DNA from: Alitta virens
Taxonomy: Eukaryota > Annelida > Polychaeta > Phyllodocida > Nereididae
Length of the DNA stretch: 64,000 nt
Assembly: GCA_932294295.1 (NCBI GenBank)
Contig: OW028584.1
Coordinates: 31,777,969 to 31,841,968, forward strand
Reading direction: 5' to 3'
The notes beneath the pieces were generated by a model. It saw nothing but the letters and a program-made list of their open reading frames with translations, did not search any database and was not told the DNA's origin. Each line of letters starts with the position of its first letter. The stretch's first letter is position 1. Shown here one piece after another: positions 35,297 to 46,740 of the stretch. Position numbers and translations under genes: made by a program.

Positions 35297-35300
35297 GAGA
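35246..35300. repeat. (GA)n microsatellite
   Basis: GA dinucleotides with GACA interruptions, adjoining a reverse-oriented LINE-like tail. Confidence 0.95.
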
Positions 35301-35520
35301 AAAAATTCTTTATTTTTGTGAAATGGGGTCATGGCACAGCCCTCTTGGGCTTACAATTCACATGTTAACATTAGTTAAAATAAGGCACTCCAAAGACAAA
35401 AACATACAAAATAACATTAAAATACTAACATAACAAAAGACAAAAACATTGCAAAACATAAATCATTATATAAGTGCAACAACTGAACAGTGGATTCAAA
35501 AAACTAAATGAGACAAACAG
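35301..35520 (-). mobile_element. LINE-like 3' end, minus strand
   Basis: On the minus strand it reads aagcccaagagggctgtgcc, then ccatttcacaaaaataaaga, then a simple repeat. The small hairpin aagcccaagagggct and AATAAA before a simple tail are typical of CR1/L2-type 3' ends. Upstream is A/C-rich on the plus strand and has no RT domain. Confidence 0.6.
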
Positions 35521-35756
35521 ATATGTAATTTTCTGGACCTGTTAATATTTACAGATACAAAGCCCTCTGTCTTTTTTTTATATTTACACTCAATAGTGAA
35601 AGGTCTGTGTTTGTGACACAATTTGTCTACAGACCATATCTGAAAAAGGTAGGTCTATAGCTGAGTCAGTTCTATACAGTTTTTTTTATAATCATACAAA
35701 TTGTAAATAAGATGAAAACTATCTTAGGCCTATATACTATTTGTATGGCATGGTAT

Positions 35757-35860
35757 TGTCTCAATGACACTGGACTGAAGCCCAAATTAGTCAGCGTACA
35801 TGACCAGCACCCAGAGGCAGACGTAATGAGGAGCTAGTGAGACTTGGAGTCCACACCATA
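35757..35860 (-). mobile_element. SINE-like family B fragment
   Basis: Tail-side half only: tgtctcaatgacactgg, ccagaggcagacgtaatg, gagtccacacc. Confidence 0.75.
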
Positions 35861-36329
35861 TAAAAGTATTAGGAAAACCTATTGATTCCATTAAGCAATA
35901 GCTGCTGGTGTACTCCCAAGCTGCAGATCAGCAAATACAATTTTTTATTTATTTTTTGGTACAGTAGTTTAAAGCAATCTGATATAGCACCATTTGATAG
36001 TTTTTTTTTTCAGCTATATTAAATTAAATATTACATTTACAAAATAACATCTTTTTCCCGGAAACACATAAGGTCATTTTTGTAGTGCTTAATTATTATT
36101 CTTACATATATATTTACAAACGCAATTTCAGTCATCCAGAAAATATGTTAAAAACTATAATGTCACAATCTTTGATGTATACTAATGCATTTAATATTTA
36201 ATAACTTCAGGTCATGTAAGTTCAATAATGTGAGATAATACATCCATTAGAAATAATGTCCCATTACGGCTGCACGGAAGAAAAGTGTAGCAGTCTGGAT
36301 GTTTTTAAAAAAGAGGCCCGGAAGTATTT

Positions 36330-36512
36330 TTATCTTACATCATCATAATTGTTTTATTTATACACTAGTTTTTATTTGTTATTTTTAGTTCTGTTATATT
36401 ATTCTTCTTTCTAGTGTTTTTATTTATTTGTAACAGGGCCATTTTGTAAAAGAGCTGTTGCTCTAAATGTTTATTACCCTGTATAAATAATATGTTTTAT
36501 AAATAAATTAAT
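36330..36512 (+). mobile_element. LINE-like 3' tail
   Basis: Contains taacagggccattttgtaaa, the hairpin agagctgttgctct, then ttaccctgtataaata and AAATAAATTAATA. This hairpin-plus-tail layout is typical of CR1/L2 3' untranslated regions. Confidence 0.6.
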
Positions 36513-37336
36513 ATATAGGTTGATTACCTTTGCCCTTCGTATGATCCTATTGATTTCCTCAATAATTCAAAGATCACTGAAATGCAAAACCTTTGCCAAT
36601 CTGCCAACCCGAATGTTGAGAAAATAAAAGGTCTTGCTACTGCCGGGGTCCATGGAGTCATGCAAGGTGAACGCTGAACCCCATTCATTTCAATACCTTT
36701 CCCTTTTTCTCTCCATTTAAGGCTTTTACTGGGCTAATGTTGGCAATTTGGTGGAAATTCAGGTCACTGTACGGTTAACCCACCCTGCCATTTGGAACAG
36801 CAGAGAATGGGTCTCTAACAGAAGACACTAATTTCAGTCAGAATGGAAATGTCTAAATGCCACACCCTTTTCAGGAAAGACGTTCGTCTCATCATGGAAC
36901 AGGCTGTACAGCATTAGGCCCAATTCGGACCATGGTCATTTTTGACATCATGTATTTATTCTAACTGACACGAAAATCCATTCACATTTAAGGATTGGTG
37001 TAGATGAAATATGAAAATATACATAGAACACATGAGATGACTAAACATATTGCAATTTCAGTCATATCAATTTATGCCATGCCATGTTAGTATCTATCCA
37101 AGATATATCATATCTATACATTTATGTATTCATGCTGTATAATGCTAACTCACATGCTAAGTAAGCTATGTAAACGACCATGCATGCATTTTCTTTGAAT
37201 CAATAGATATGTATTTGAAAATGCATTAGGATTTACTGCATCATGTCGGCATGGAAGAATTTAAAGATATATTAAAGATATATAACTCCATGAAGGTTAT
37301 ATATACATCTTGTCCCTGGAGATCCATATATATATA
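36513..37336. other. Unassigned DNA
   Basis: 36560-36900 is slightly GC-richer and shows no repeat structure. No gene recognised. Confidence 0.4.
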
Positions 37337-37550
37337 TACTCGGCGACAGTCAAATTCGCCACGACACTGAGATTCGCCACCCCCCTTAAACATGAATATG
37401 AACATTGCAAGGTCTTGATTCGCTAGCAAACTAATTGTATAAATCATTAACAGTGTTGTAAAATTGCGGCAGCCATCTAAAATGTGTTGATTGTAGTTTT
37501 ATGGGGGTGGCGAATCTCAGTGTCATGGCGAAATCCACTGTCGCCGAGTG
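37337..37550. mobile_element. 214-bp MITE family G
   Basis: Near-perfect inverted arms of about 45 bp: actcggcgacagtcaaattc, gccacgacactgagattcgc on the left; gcgaatctcagtgtcatggc, cactgtcgccgagt on the right. It lies within TATATA runs on both sides, so a TA target is likely, and the internal 110 bp has no coding capacity. Confidence 0.9.
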
Positions 37551-38567
37551 TATATATAGAGAGAGAGTAGAAAGCAACTGTAGGCCTACATAAGTTCCGG
37601 AGAAAATAATTTTTCTACTATGCCATGATATTTAAAATATAATTTAATTATATGATTATGATATTGATGCCAAACGTGATTACAATAAATTTTCATACCA
37701 GTATCATTAATAATGTTAGTTTTCTCATAATTTTTTTTTTCATTATTATTTTTATATTTATAAACTTATCCCTTTTTAATTCTTCAACAGTGTTTGATGT
37801 TGGGCTTATTTGAACTGTGCTTAGTATTACAATGTTACGTAACAAGATCCATAATAAATAATTATGAATTCCATATGATTTGATATTGAAGCAGGGTTCA
37901 TCATTTCAAAATCTTTCTAATATAGAGAACCTTAATCCCAACAGCGCCTTAATTAAGATATCTGCCTTAATTATTTAAGGTAGGCATATTTAAGGCAATT
38001 AAGGTTCTTAAAAGCTCTTGGAGTTTAGATAGCAGATAATATTTTCTGGGTTATATTACTCTTGATTTTCTCCCTTTTTTATTCAAGCATTTCTTATGAT
38101 CAGTTTTCAGTTACATTAAATATCTGGGTTTTCTATATATAACAGTGTTTAATGGAAATTTAAAATTTTAGCAAAAAAACATTATATCCCGTTATAGCAC
38201 GTGCATGCTATTATTTTGTTTTTACATTAATTTTCGCAACACTCATGGTGGTTTTAATAGAGATATTTGATTATGCAAGTGAACATGCCCAGCTACATAT
38301 AATGTGTGATTTAAAAACAGTATATTTCTTCACATGTCCTGAGTCCTCATAAGACTTCCAAAAGACGATTTTCGGGATTAGCATGTTTAGCGTGGGAGTG
38401 AAGTCTTATTTATTGATCATGAAATTGTATGATTATCACCAAATGAAATTCTGCAATTCGGCATTTTAAAAACCACAACATATTTTCACTCCAGCGGTAA
38501 AAAACAAAATTGGTTATCATACAAAATATTCGTCAGCAGGTGTCAATTGCATTGTATTCTCACAATG
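37551..38567. other. Unassigned AT-rich DNA with a palindromic patch
   Basis: Around 37926-38011 agaaccttaat and attaaggttct are inverted around repeated ccttaatta motifs. Otherwise nothing recognised. Confidence 0.45.
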
Positions 38568-38676
38568 GGCTCATCAGTTGCCAGAGGCAGACAGAATGAT
38601 GACATGATATGGCTTCGTTACACACCATGTTGAGACATTTAGTCCATCGGTGAATGCCCCAGCATAGGCACACAAT
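38568..38676 (-). mobile_element. SINE-like family B fragment
   Basis: Diverged copy with ttgccagaggcagacag, atgatgacatgat, cacaccatgttgag and ccccagcataggcac. Confidence 0.6.
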
Positions 38677-39296
38677 GTCTTGCAGTACAGATATTAATAT
38701 TTTTAAGATTAGAGGAAATGATTATTTTATAACAATCTAGTCACTGACAGTTCATTTGCAAATGGTGCTTTAATTCAATGAATGTTTTTAAATTGTATAT
38801 ATGTGTGTACAATATTTTATTGATTTTATACCTTTGTACCAGCGCCTGATTGAAAACAGATTCTCTGAACAAGCCAGCCTGGAAAAATATGTTATAAATA
38901 AAATAAAAAATGTAAAAAAACCATCTTGTTCTTGTCTCGAATTCACAAGTGGTAAGTGTAAATGATATGTCAAAGCAAACATCTGGCAATCATTAGTTAG
39001 ATAACATATTGCGTCATTTGGGGATTAGATTCAAGATAAAACTTTATAACGATAAAAAGTAGAGGCAGCGCCAGGCAGAATCAATTACTACTTTGCAGAA
39101 CAAATACCAGCAAATGCATTTATTTGCCAACCTATATCCTGTATTGTCGCCCAAGAATTTAGATAAGTCTCTAGGTAGATATAAAACAGAAAAATAGATA
39201 TATGTATGCACAAAATTCATGAGATATTGGCAATGTCTCGGATCACTGCAACATATGCTGGGTCCATTTTGAATATTTTACATGTCCGTACTTTCT
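38677..39296. other. Unassigned DNA
   Basis: No gene or repeat recognised. Confidence 0.5.
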
Positions 39297-39380
39297 TCTA
39301 TCCTATTCTATCCTATTCTATCCTATCCTATCCTATCCTATCCTATCCTATCCTATCCTGTCCTGTCCTGTCCTGTCCTG
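39297..39380. repeat. (ATCCT)n pentanucleotide array
   Basis: About 16 pentamers grading from TCTAT-type through TATCC to TGTCC at the right end. Confidence 0.95.
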
Positions 39381-39551
39381 TAAAGGTATGTATATGTTAC
39401 TCTAAGGGTTTTTGTGTCTGCTATTTCGATAAAGATTAAGCTCCCTCAACATGACAATTTACATCCTTGGCAGGCCTGTTCAATCATGAGTCTTTCTCAA
39501 ATCCCTGGGAAGTAGGCATACACCAAGTTTTATTTATTACATAAGTTAGTT

Positions 39552-39729
39552 GTGTGTGTGTGTAATTAGGGCTTTACTTCCTGTATTTCTGCACCAGTTG
39601 GGCTAATTAGGAACCATGGTGATGAGACAAAGGAGGGTACAGCCATCCAACTTAGGCTCGACTGGGAATCGAACCCAGGACTTAGCGGTTGGAAGCCCAG
39701 AGCGCTACCTCTGAGCTAGGCCCCCGCCC
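39552..39729 (-). mobile_element. tRNA-derived SINE family A, copy 3
   Basis: Minus-strand insertion, TG-rich tail at the left and tRNA-like head at the right (ggaatcgaacccagg is the reverse B box; gctacctctgagctaggc the reverse A box). Perfect 14-bp target duplication tacataagttagtt at 39538-39551 and 39730-39743. The target is repeat J. Confidence 0.96.
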
Positions 39730-39755
39730 TACATAAGTTAGTTATGATCTTCGAT

Positions 39756-39835
39756 GTCTGAAAAGCAAAACCAGTAATAAGAGGAGAAGAAAGACTAATG
39801 TCGTGCTGAATTCAGGGCTGCTCAGTGAAAAAGAC
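39756..39835 (+). repeat. Dispersed repeat J fragment
   Basis: Matches 25560-25636 (gtctgaaaagcaaaacc, attcagggctgctcagtga). The SINE at 39552 inserted just upstream of it. Confidence 0.8.
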
Positions 39836-39888
39836 TATTGCCATCACATCCTGTAGCATATAACCTTGGTCAAACTAGGAGCTACAGC

Positions 39889-39948
39889 CACCCAGGTGTG
39901 AGTGGGTCAAATGGGTACTTACCCATTTGACCCCCTCACACCTGGGTG
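39889..39948. repeat. Near-perfect hairpin, 29-bp arms
   Basis: Arms 39889-39917 and 39920-39948 are inverse complements apart from one mismatch, with a 2-base loop. The arm starts cacccaggtgtgagtgggtc. Confidence 0.97.
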
Positions 39949-40027
39949 GGGCGAAGCAGTAGTTCAAGGAGGATCTACTCAGTTCCTCCTTGGAGATATT
40001 AGAACTAATTTCTCCAAGGTTCCTCTA

Positions 40028-40105
40028 TGCTATGGCTGGGTTTCAACCCATGAATGTGCGTGTACAAGTTCCGTGTATTACCACTAGACCCTCTACAACA
40101 TTATT
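40028..40105 (-). mobile_element. tRNA-like SINE head, third type
   Basis: On the minus strand an A-box-like gggtctagtggtaatac is followed by a B-box-like tgggttgaaaccc. It begins about 80 bp right of the 29-bp hairpin; the two may belong to one SINE whose body ends in the hairpin. No target duplication found. Confidence 0.5.
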
Positions 40106-40680
40106 CCTACTGAATATTGCACACTGGATTCCTGTATTCTTAAAATGTAGGACACTTTCTCTATTTGTCCAATATAAAGAACTAGAATAAGTGCAGTTAT
40201 TTTCATGACAGAGCATGATGACTTCATAACAAAGGGCAGCCTCCTGCAGAGACCAAGAGGCCAATAATGTGATATTCTTATATCTTGGCTCCTTTGCACT
40301 CAGATATCCAACCACATAATGAAGCAATATTATCCGATACAGGCAGGGGGTCTGTCATGACAAGAAAAGGAATAATCGTGCATGAGACATGGCATGTGAG
40401 AGCCTGGGGTCCACAATGCGTAGGTTATTTCTATGAATCGGATGCTTACACAATCATCGTGGGTTACCTATGTCATTAGGCCTAATGTGTTGCTGAAACT
40501 GCTGGTGACGGTTGAAGAGTATGATGATTTATCCCATCTTATGCTAACAGTCCCCTGTGAATCTCGTAAAACAGGAAAGTTTACAAGTTGGTTCCCTTTT
40601 CTACTTGGGGTGGCTTCCTATTAACGACAGTACATGTCTTAACGAAGTCTCCCCTTCAGAAATTTCCACTTATACAGATA
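40106..40680. other. Unassigned DNA
   Basis: Several overlapping frames on both strands; no domain and no repeat structure recognised. Confidence 0.45.
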
Positions 40681-40722
40681 TAGATATTTATATATATATA
40701 TATATATTTATTTATATAGATA
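40680..40722. repeat. AT-rich dinucleotide repeat
   Basis: TATATATA run within a thymine/adenine-rich patch. Confidence 0.8.
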
Positions 40723-40819
40723 TTGTTTCTCTTTCCTTTTTGTTTGTATACTTGTTAAATTGTCATGTAAAGTTACAATTTTTTGTGGAAAATAAATAGC
40801 GTTTGAGTCTGAGTCTGTT
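40723..40819 (+). mobile_element. LINE-like 3' tail
   Basis: Ends in ttttttgtggaaaataaata followed by gcgtttgagtctgagtctg, a GAGTCT short tandem tail, as in CR1/L2-type elements. Confidence 0.5.
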
Positions 40820-41017
40820 GGGCTCAGCTTCAGATTCCTGAACGAATTGCTGGACTATATGACCTATATGACCTTGGTGTCAACTCCGTACATTCTATAT
40901 AACTATAAAAAGCCTATGCAGGAATTAAAATTGATTACAAATGCAGTATAATTTTAGGTTGTAAAATGTACATTACACTGTTTTGTATATCATTAATTCA
41001 AGCCACATGCACGTATT

Positions 41018-41106
41018 GGCCTGGAGCTTAGTCAGCTTATATGACCAGCTGTCAGAAGCAGAAGTAATGATGAGATGATAAGGCTCGGATCGCTCACCAT
41101 GGTACA
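41018..41106 (-). mobile_element. SINE-like family B, tail-side part
   Basis: ggagcttagtcagcttatat, gaccagctgtcag, gtaatgatgagatgataagg. It breaks off before the head; a second B segment follows 240 bp later. Confidence 0.75.
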
Positions 41107-41237
41107 GTTTTATTCAATGGCTTCTCACACTTTTAAAGTAACTTCCCATAAACTTGCAGCCATTATCAGTGAGCCCATATGCTTTCAGCTTACTGATTAG
41201 GAGCATATTCGAAGCCCACATTTATAAACAGAGGAAA

Positions 41238-41238
41238 T

Positions 41239-41286
<48 letters not shown>

Positions 41287-41290
41287 TGGA
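41238..41290. repeat. (GATA)n microsatellite
   Basis: About 12 GATA units. Confidence 0.97.
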
Positions 41291-41347
41291 TAGTGCAACC
41301 CTTTAAGGCAAGTTCTGGCTGCTATCGAGGGTTGATCGATGAGGTGA

Positions 41348-41552
41348 GAGAGAGGTACACAATTACCCCATGGGTGGGATCTTTTACTTGCCCCAGCATA
41401 GACACCAAGTACAAGGAACTGCCATTTAACATCTCATCCGAACGACATCCAGCTGCTGGGATGATGCTCATGAAGGGTGCCAGAGCCTGGGATTGAACCC
41501 GGGTCCTTCAGAGGAGCAGGTGAGCGTCTTACCACTAGACCACCCAGCTGGA
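41348..41552 (-). mobile_element. SINE-like family B, head-side part
   Basis: Contains attaccccatgggtgggatc, ttttacttgccccagcatag, gatgctcatgaagggtgcc and the best-preserved head of the family: on the minus strand gggtggtctagtggtaagac (A box) and gacccgggttcaatcccagg (B box). The head resembles a glutamate- or aspartate-type tRNA. Confidence 0.88.
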
Positions 41553-41984
41553 AATGGACATTATCTTCAACCACTAGATCAGCAACTATAACACTGGTTA
41601 AAGTACACTAAACATTTGCACTCTTTCACTGCTGCCTATGCAATTATTAGGCCTAATGTATATTCTACACGAAATAAAACCATGCATAAGTTTCATCGAT
41701 CTTTGAAATCAATCATTTTGATCTGATTGTTCTGACCTAATATGGTGACTCTGGGATGTGACTTCATGTAATCGGAAGAGGACTGATTCCTGAAGTCACG
41801 GTACACTGTGATTTATTAAGTGGGCTTCTTTAAAGTAATATATTTGCCAAAGTTAACCACCAATCACTGCACAAGGAATTCATCTATGCCTCTTCCAGCC
41901 TATTCCATTCATGCAGTTCTTCGAGCCAAGAAGAAAAAAACCAAATTTAGGTTAAATATGTCTACATAGCTCTATGTAAAGTTA

Positions 41985-42250
41985 GTCTAAATTGGTCACA
42001 GGAATTAAAATGGAGTGTTTTATGGAAATTGAGAACCATATAGTTGAACTGCGCCATTAAGACCACCCTTTGGGAAAAATATATTAACTTAACATATTGT
42101 GAGGTAGTCTATATACAGTCTAAATAGGTCACAGGAATCTATCAAGAGTGGTTTTATTGAAATTGCGGAACTTATAGTGTAACTTCTCCATTAGGACCAC
42201 CCTGGGGGCAAAATATATAACTAAAATAATACATTGTGAGGTGGTCTATA
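41985..42250. repeat. 133-bp tandem dimer with motif K
   Basis: Two diverged units starting gtctaaattggtcacaggaa (41985) and gtctaaataggtcacaggaa (42118). Each contains ccattaagaccaccc or ccattaggaccaccc and ends near attgtgaggtggtct. A further K match, ggtggttttaatagtgagac, lies at 42315-42334. Confidence 0.85.
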
Positions 42251-42345
42251 ATATAGACTCTATACACAGTCGGAAGAACGCAATTGCGTGTAAAACAAGT
42301 TTGTCTTAATTGCATGGTGGTTTTAATAGTGAGACGACCACAAGA

Positions 42346-43435
42346 CGAGGGTCTATGCACAATATTTTACCCCAAAAAAACAAACACTATATTGAAATAG
42401 TCTCAATAGCAGCGTGTCCGCATTACTGGGTTCATATTGGAAAGATCTTGGGTCCTTTATGATTAAGAATGAGGTTGTGACCTCCATTGACAGGTGGTTT
42501 TTACTCTAAAGAAAAAGTCCTGTGAACAATATCTCGTTCTTATGAAATATTGACTTGAGAAGGCCTGGCTCTAGTGATAGTCCATACAGGAGCCAGGTGC
42601 CAAAAAGGGTCATATATTGAGAGTATGTTCAACCCGAGAGCTAGAAAAATGCTGAATGCGCTATGCATTTCTGTGAACCGTCAAGGGAACTGCTAGGGTG
42701 GATATGGTCCTCCAAAGTGGTGCACATTTTTTGTCTGACATGTTTTATATTGGTTGAACATCTATAAAGTATGAGTATGTCACTTGTGCGACTCCTAGTA
42801 GGGTACATAATTGCCCATATTTCCCTCTTTTCCCCACAAGGAACATTATGCATTATATACCAATTGAAATAGCAGTAATTAAGCTTTCATTTGATGTATC
42901 ATCTATGCAGGTCCACACAATACGCATGGAGTATTGTGAAGAAATATACAATGTACAGTGGCGATCTTTAGCTTTGCTGAAAATGTATACAAGAAATTTA
43001 AGCATTATGTTTATTCCCCAGAGAGAGTCAAGTATTATTCTCTACAATATAACAATAAAGGAAATGAAATCAGAATAGCAGCAATTCATGTATTGGAAAA
43101 CCATTAAATTAATTTATGAAAAAGAGGGAAATATGTGCAATTATCTACCATACACCTTCCTAATTTAATATATATTTAATCTTAATCCAAAGGCCGAATA
43201 TAAAGAAGCGCAATACAATGGAGGTCCGCAGATTTACTCTTTTTGTGTAGAATTATTAGCCATGTGAAGATCAAAATGTGCTGGTCAATTTTTTTTCTAG
43301 CAGGTCCACGTTACACTTGTGTGACACCTGGAATGTCTTAAAAAGGGAACAAGGAAACACTAGATGTTTATTTGGTTTACTGGACTTTGTCAATGAATGG
43401 AGAAAGTTTGAATTCAAAATCAGTGCAATCTTATA
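42346..43435. other. Unassigned DNA
   Basis: No gene or mobile element recognised. Confidence 0.5.
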
Positions 43436-43560
43436 GTAATTATTATTAACATCTTTATTCACGCTCAAAGCGTACATGTGAAAAATTGATCAGTTACATT
43501 TTAATTAAGAAATACAGATGAATTCAATTATATAATATATTTCATATTCACATTTAAAAT
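43436..43560 (-). mobile_element. Possible LINE-like 3' tail, minus strand
   Basis: On the minus strand cacatgtacgctttgagcgt is a small hairpin followed by gaataaagatgttaataa. The pattern suits a CR1/L2 3' end but is short. Confidence 0.4.
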
Positions 43561-43640
43561 AGTTGTCATAAGACCATCTCTGGTGGCACATAACTCTTTT
43601 ATGGCAAGTCCATCACATTTTGTAATGATTGTCTGTTTCA

Positions 43641-43697
43641 GGAATAGGTCGCTGCAGTTCTCTAGAGTCGATTCGGAACCTATTTTATGGAACTAAC
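43641..43697. mobile_element. Tc1-like MITE family F, fragment
   Basis: Starts ggaataggtc and ends tattttatggaactaactg followed by TA, the family-F right terminus. Confidence 0.7.
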
Positions 43698-45360
43698 TGT
43701 ATATTGTAAAACTCTAATTTCAAAAAGATACAAGTCGCTGTACTCGTCCATTTGACACACCAGCAGGACTGGCAGATGTAATGATGAGCTAAGGCCGACT
43801 TGCTGGAATGTACTCTTCCCAGGAATGTCTACTGAATTGTGATTCCAATATCTTTGTCGTTCTATTCCTTGCTCCATTCCAATGATATAATTACCCCAAC
43901 AAGATTACACTAATGTCAGCCTTTATCTGCCTTCGTTCGAAGTAATCAGGATAACAATCTAATGAGGATTTTGAGTGATTAAGAGGCACATGAAAACATT
44001 TTTTTAAATCCGTTGCTAGGTAACCATACCCAGAACAATGTAATTGATGATTTTATATGGTGAATTGATCAAAGTTCACATTTGTTGAATAACAGGTAAA
44101 TTCTGTATTCTCCAAGGTGTAAAATAATGGCTGGTTTCGATTTGAGGCCAGCAGGCTAGAGTGAATTTGAAATATTCTAAGATGAATTTCGCTTATTTAT
44201 TTAATTATTGAACATATATACACAGGGTTCATTCAATCAGTAGAACTGTTATTCATGTAGGCCCTGTAAAATAATTATGTACAAATAGATAGTGCAACTA
44301 AAAGTAAGAACATGGAATAAGAAGATTCAAAAATAAAATAATAAAATCCCATTGCTTATGTAAGCTTTCCTTTGTCAAATACGTTTCTATTCATATATTT
44401 ATCAAATTAATTTCCCTAGAACTATTTAATTAACAATTAAGTGAAGTACACAGTCAGAGTTCCACAGTTTTGTTTTTAATTAATGTAAATAAAATGCGTT
44501 GAGTGTTGAGCTTAAAACTATATTACTCTGGCTTGTTTTTAGCAGACAGAGAAACATTCTTGACTGGCTTAGTGAAATCATCTATTTTCTAAATATCAAA
44601 ATTCAAATGACTTTAATTCCACCTATATAGAAATCATTTTCAGAGGAATCACCTGGAATAAGAAGATCCATCAAAGCAATAATCCCAGTGTGATGAAAAA
44701 CACCGTTGTAAGACGAATAACGGAGTTTGCAAATTATGTTACAGTGGAGTGCCCTGAGGTACACCATGTGTTGGAAGATTGACTTCTCATGTGATATACT
44801 GCACCAGGGATTTGCCCAGACGGTTCTCCTGTATCTAATTAAAGCACTGCGTTAGGGTACCGTCATGCCCATCAGGTTTCAGTCAACTGAAATTCACCAG
44901 TCCCCAGGTGATTGCAGAGGCTACATAGTTAACATAGTTTGTGTGCAGGTGCTACTACTCGTTCTTGATTACAAGCCGGGTCTGAAATACAAGCCGGTCT
45001 CCTACAGATACCAGGAATCTTATGTAATTTAGACCCCTCTTATCCAGAACAAAATGATTGGTACACCATGCATGAGCTTCATAGATACAGAAATGAGTTC
45101 ATAGTCCTAAAGCGTAACAATACAGTGTTTTTCCTTAAATAAACAGACAATACAATATTAAAGAATAAGCTAATAATTGAAGGTATAATTAATCCCCTCG
45201 ATAAAACTTCTCTGTGCCTGTAATATTAGGTTGTAACGGGCTGTTTGTTAAGTATATGTATAAACAAGTCATATGCATGTGAATTTTACAGTTTCTGAAG
45301 ACCATTTTGAGAACTAAAAGACACCAAATTCCACTTTTAGGTTGCCAAGACATAATAACT
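43698..45360. other. Unassigned DNA
   Basis: About 1.6 kb without a recognisable gene or element. A patch near 43757-43790 (ggcagatgtaatgatgag) may be a tiny SINE-B relic. Confidence 0.5.
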
Positions 45361-45363
45361 TAC

Positions 45364-45490
45364 ACTCTAAAAAAAAGGGTGCCATGCAGAACCCTTTTAC
45401 AGAAGCCTAGTATGTCCGTGTGGGACCCACCACTAGGGTTATTTGGGTAGAACCCTATACCATGGTATTTCTGGGACCTTCAGGTTTTTC
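45364..45490. other. Possible MITE end
   Basis: Starts acactctaaaaaaaagggtg with repeated agaaccctt / agaacccta motifs. TACACTCTAAAAA-type ends are known from abundant MITEs in several animals; the right end was not found. Confidence 0.3.
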
Positions 45491-45596
45491 AAATACCTTT
45501 TATATTATATATGTTTCCTCAAAATCAAATAAGTAATATTAACAGAGGCCTGCATGATAAAATAACCAAGCCATGGATTTGGACTCATGCAGGTTA

Positions 45597-45895
45597 AGGC
45601 TTTACGTCCTGTATTTCTGCACCTGATGGGCTAATTAGGACAGGTGGGGACCATGGCAATGAGACGAAGGATGAAACAGCAATCCAACATAAGCTCGACC
45701 GGTAATTCAACCCGGGACCCCATGGTTGGAAGCCCAGCGCGCTACCACTGAGCTAGGCCCCCACCCCGGGCAGGCAGGGACCTTTGCAATGAGATGAAGG
45801 ATGAAACAGCCATCCAACTTAGGCTCCATCAGGAATTGAACCCGGGACCCAGTGGTTGGAAGCCCAGCGCGCTACCACTGAGCTAGGCCCCCACC
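45597..45895 (-). mobile_element. tRNA-derived SINE family A, head-to-tail partial dimer (copies 4 and 5)
   Basis: Minus-strand tandem pair. 45597-45768 is a full monomer (tail side cctgtatttctgcacctgat, head ending gctaggcccccacccc). 45769-45895 is a second head and body that stops at caggcagggacc, lacking the terminal aatacaggacgtaaagccct tail. Reading along the minus strand: a tail-less monomer followed directly by a complete one. The second B box (attgaacccggg) and both A boxes are intact. I could not find a convincing target duplication. Confidence 0.93.
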
Positions 45896-45897
45896 CT

Positions 45898-46700
45898 CCA
45901 AGTTTGTGATCAAGACTACACATTGTGATACATTGTGATGAGAGCAATCTCATTTATGGTGATAAGGGTGCTATCATATTAAATGGAATGGTTATACCCA
46001 GATAGTGAAATGGGTTGGCACCAAAGCACATAAAAGAAATATATGTATTAACCAGGCAGTATTGATGACTTGCACGCTGGCTCATTCACAATTATCCTGA
46101 AGTCATTAAATTGGACCTAGTGCAATTTATCCTGGCCAACCAACACATCAGAAACCATTAATTCAAGCTGGATCAAAGAGAACCTGCCTAACTTGACTCT
46201 AAAGACAGGATTCTGCATCCCAGCCTTGTATTGAAAACATGCCTGGCAGAGCATGGATTTGGTGCTTCAGGATAAGGCATGCTTATCCGACTGAGTGCTG
46301 CTCCAAAGCTGCTACGCAGCATCAATAGTGAACAGCATGACTGAGGCATGTGCCATCCCAGGACATGTCACTGGTCAACGAAATTAACTGAAGGCATTCA
46401 CCGTGCATCCAGCCAACAGCACGAGCAGCCATTCTCCACGAAGCAGACATTATGCTGGTTTCGAAAGATTACACATAGATGCTTGAATGGCATGCTTCAT
46501 CACTATCTCTACAGGAAATGTGTGCATGGGTATATGCACTGACTGAAAGGTAGAGTTCGTGGTTGGACTTAGATTCTCCACCACACTATACTTCCTCCTG
46601 ATGCTCTAGTAATTACAGGTTCAACTAATTACATTGGTTTGTTATCGTTGGCTATAAACTTGCTTATATATGCTACACACATTTCATGTATACATGGAAT
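45898..46700. other. Unassigned DNA upstream of the RT remnant
   Basis: May include decayed retrotransposon sequence, but no motif is readable. Short frame 46348-46542 has no domain. Confidence 0.4.
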
Positions 46701-46740
46701 ATCATTTATCTGACTGACAGATTTCAGTTTTTATACATCA

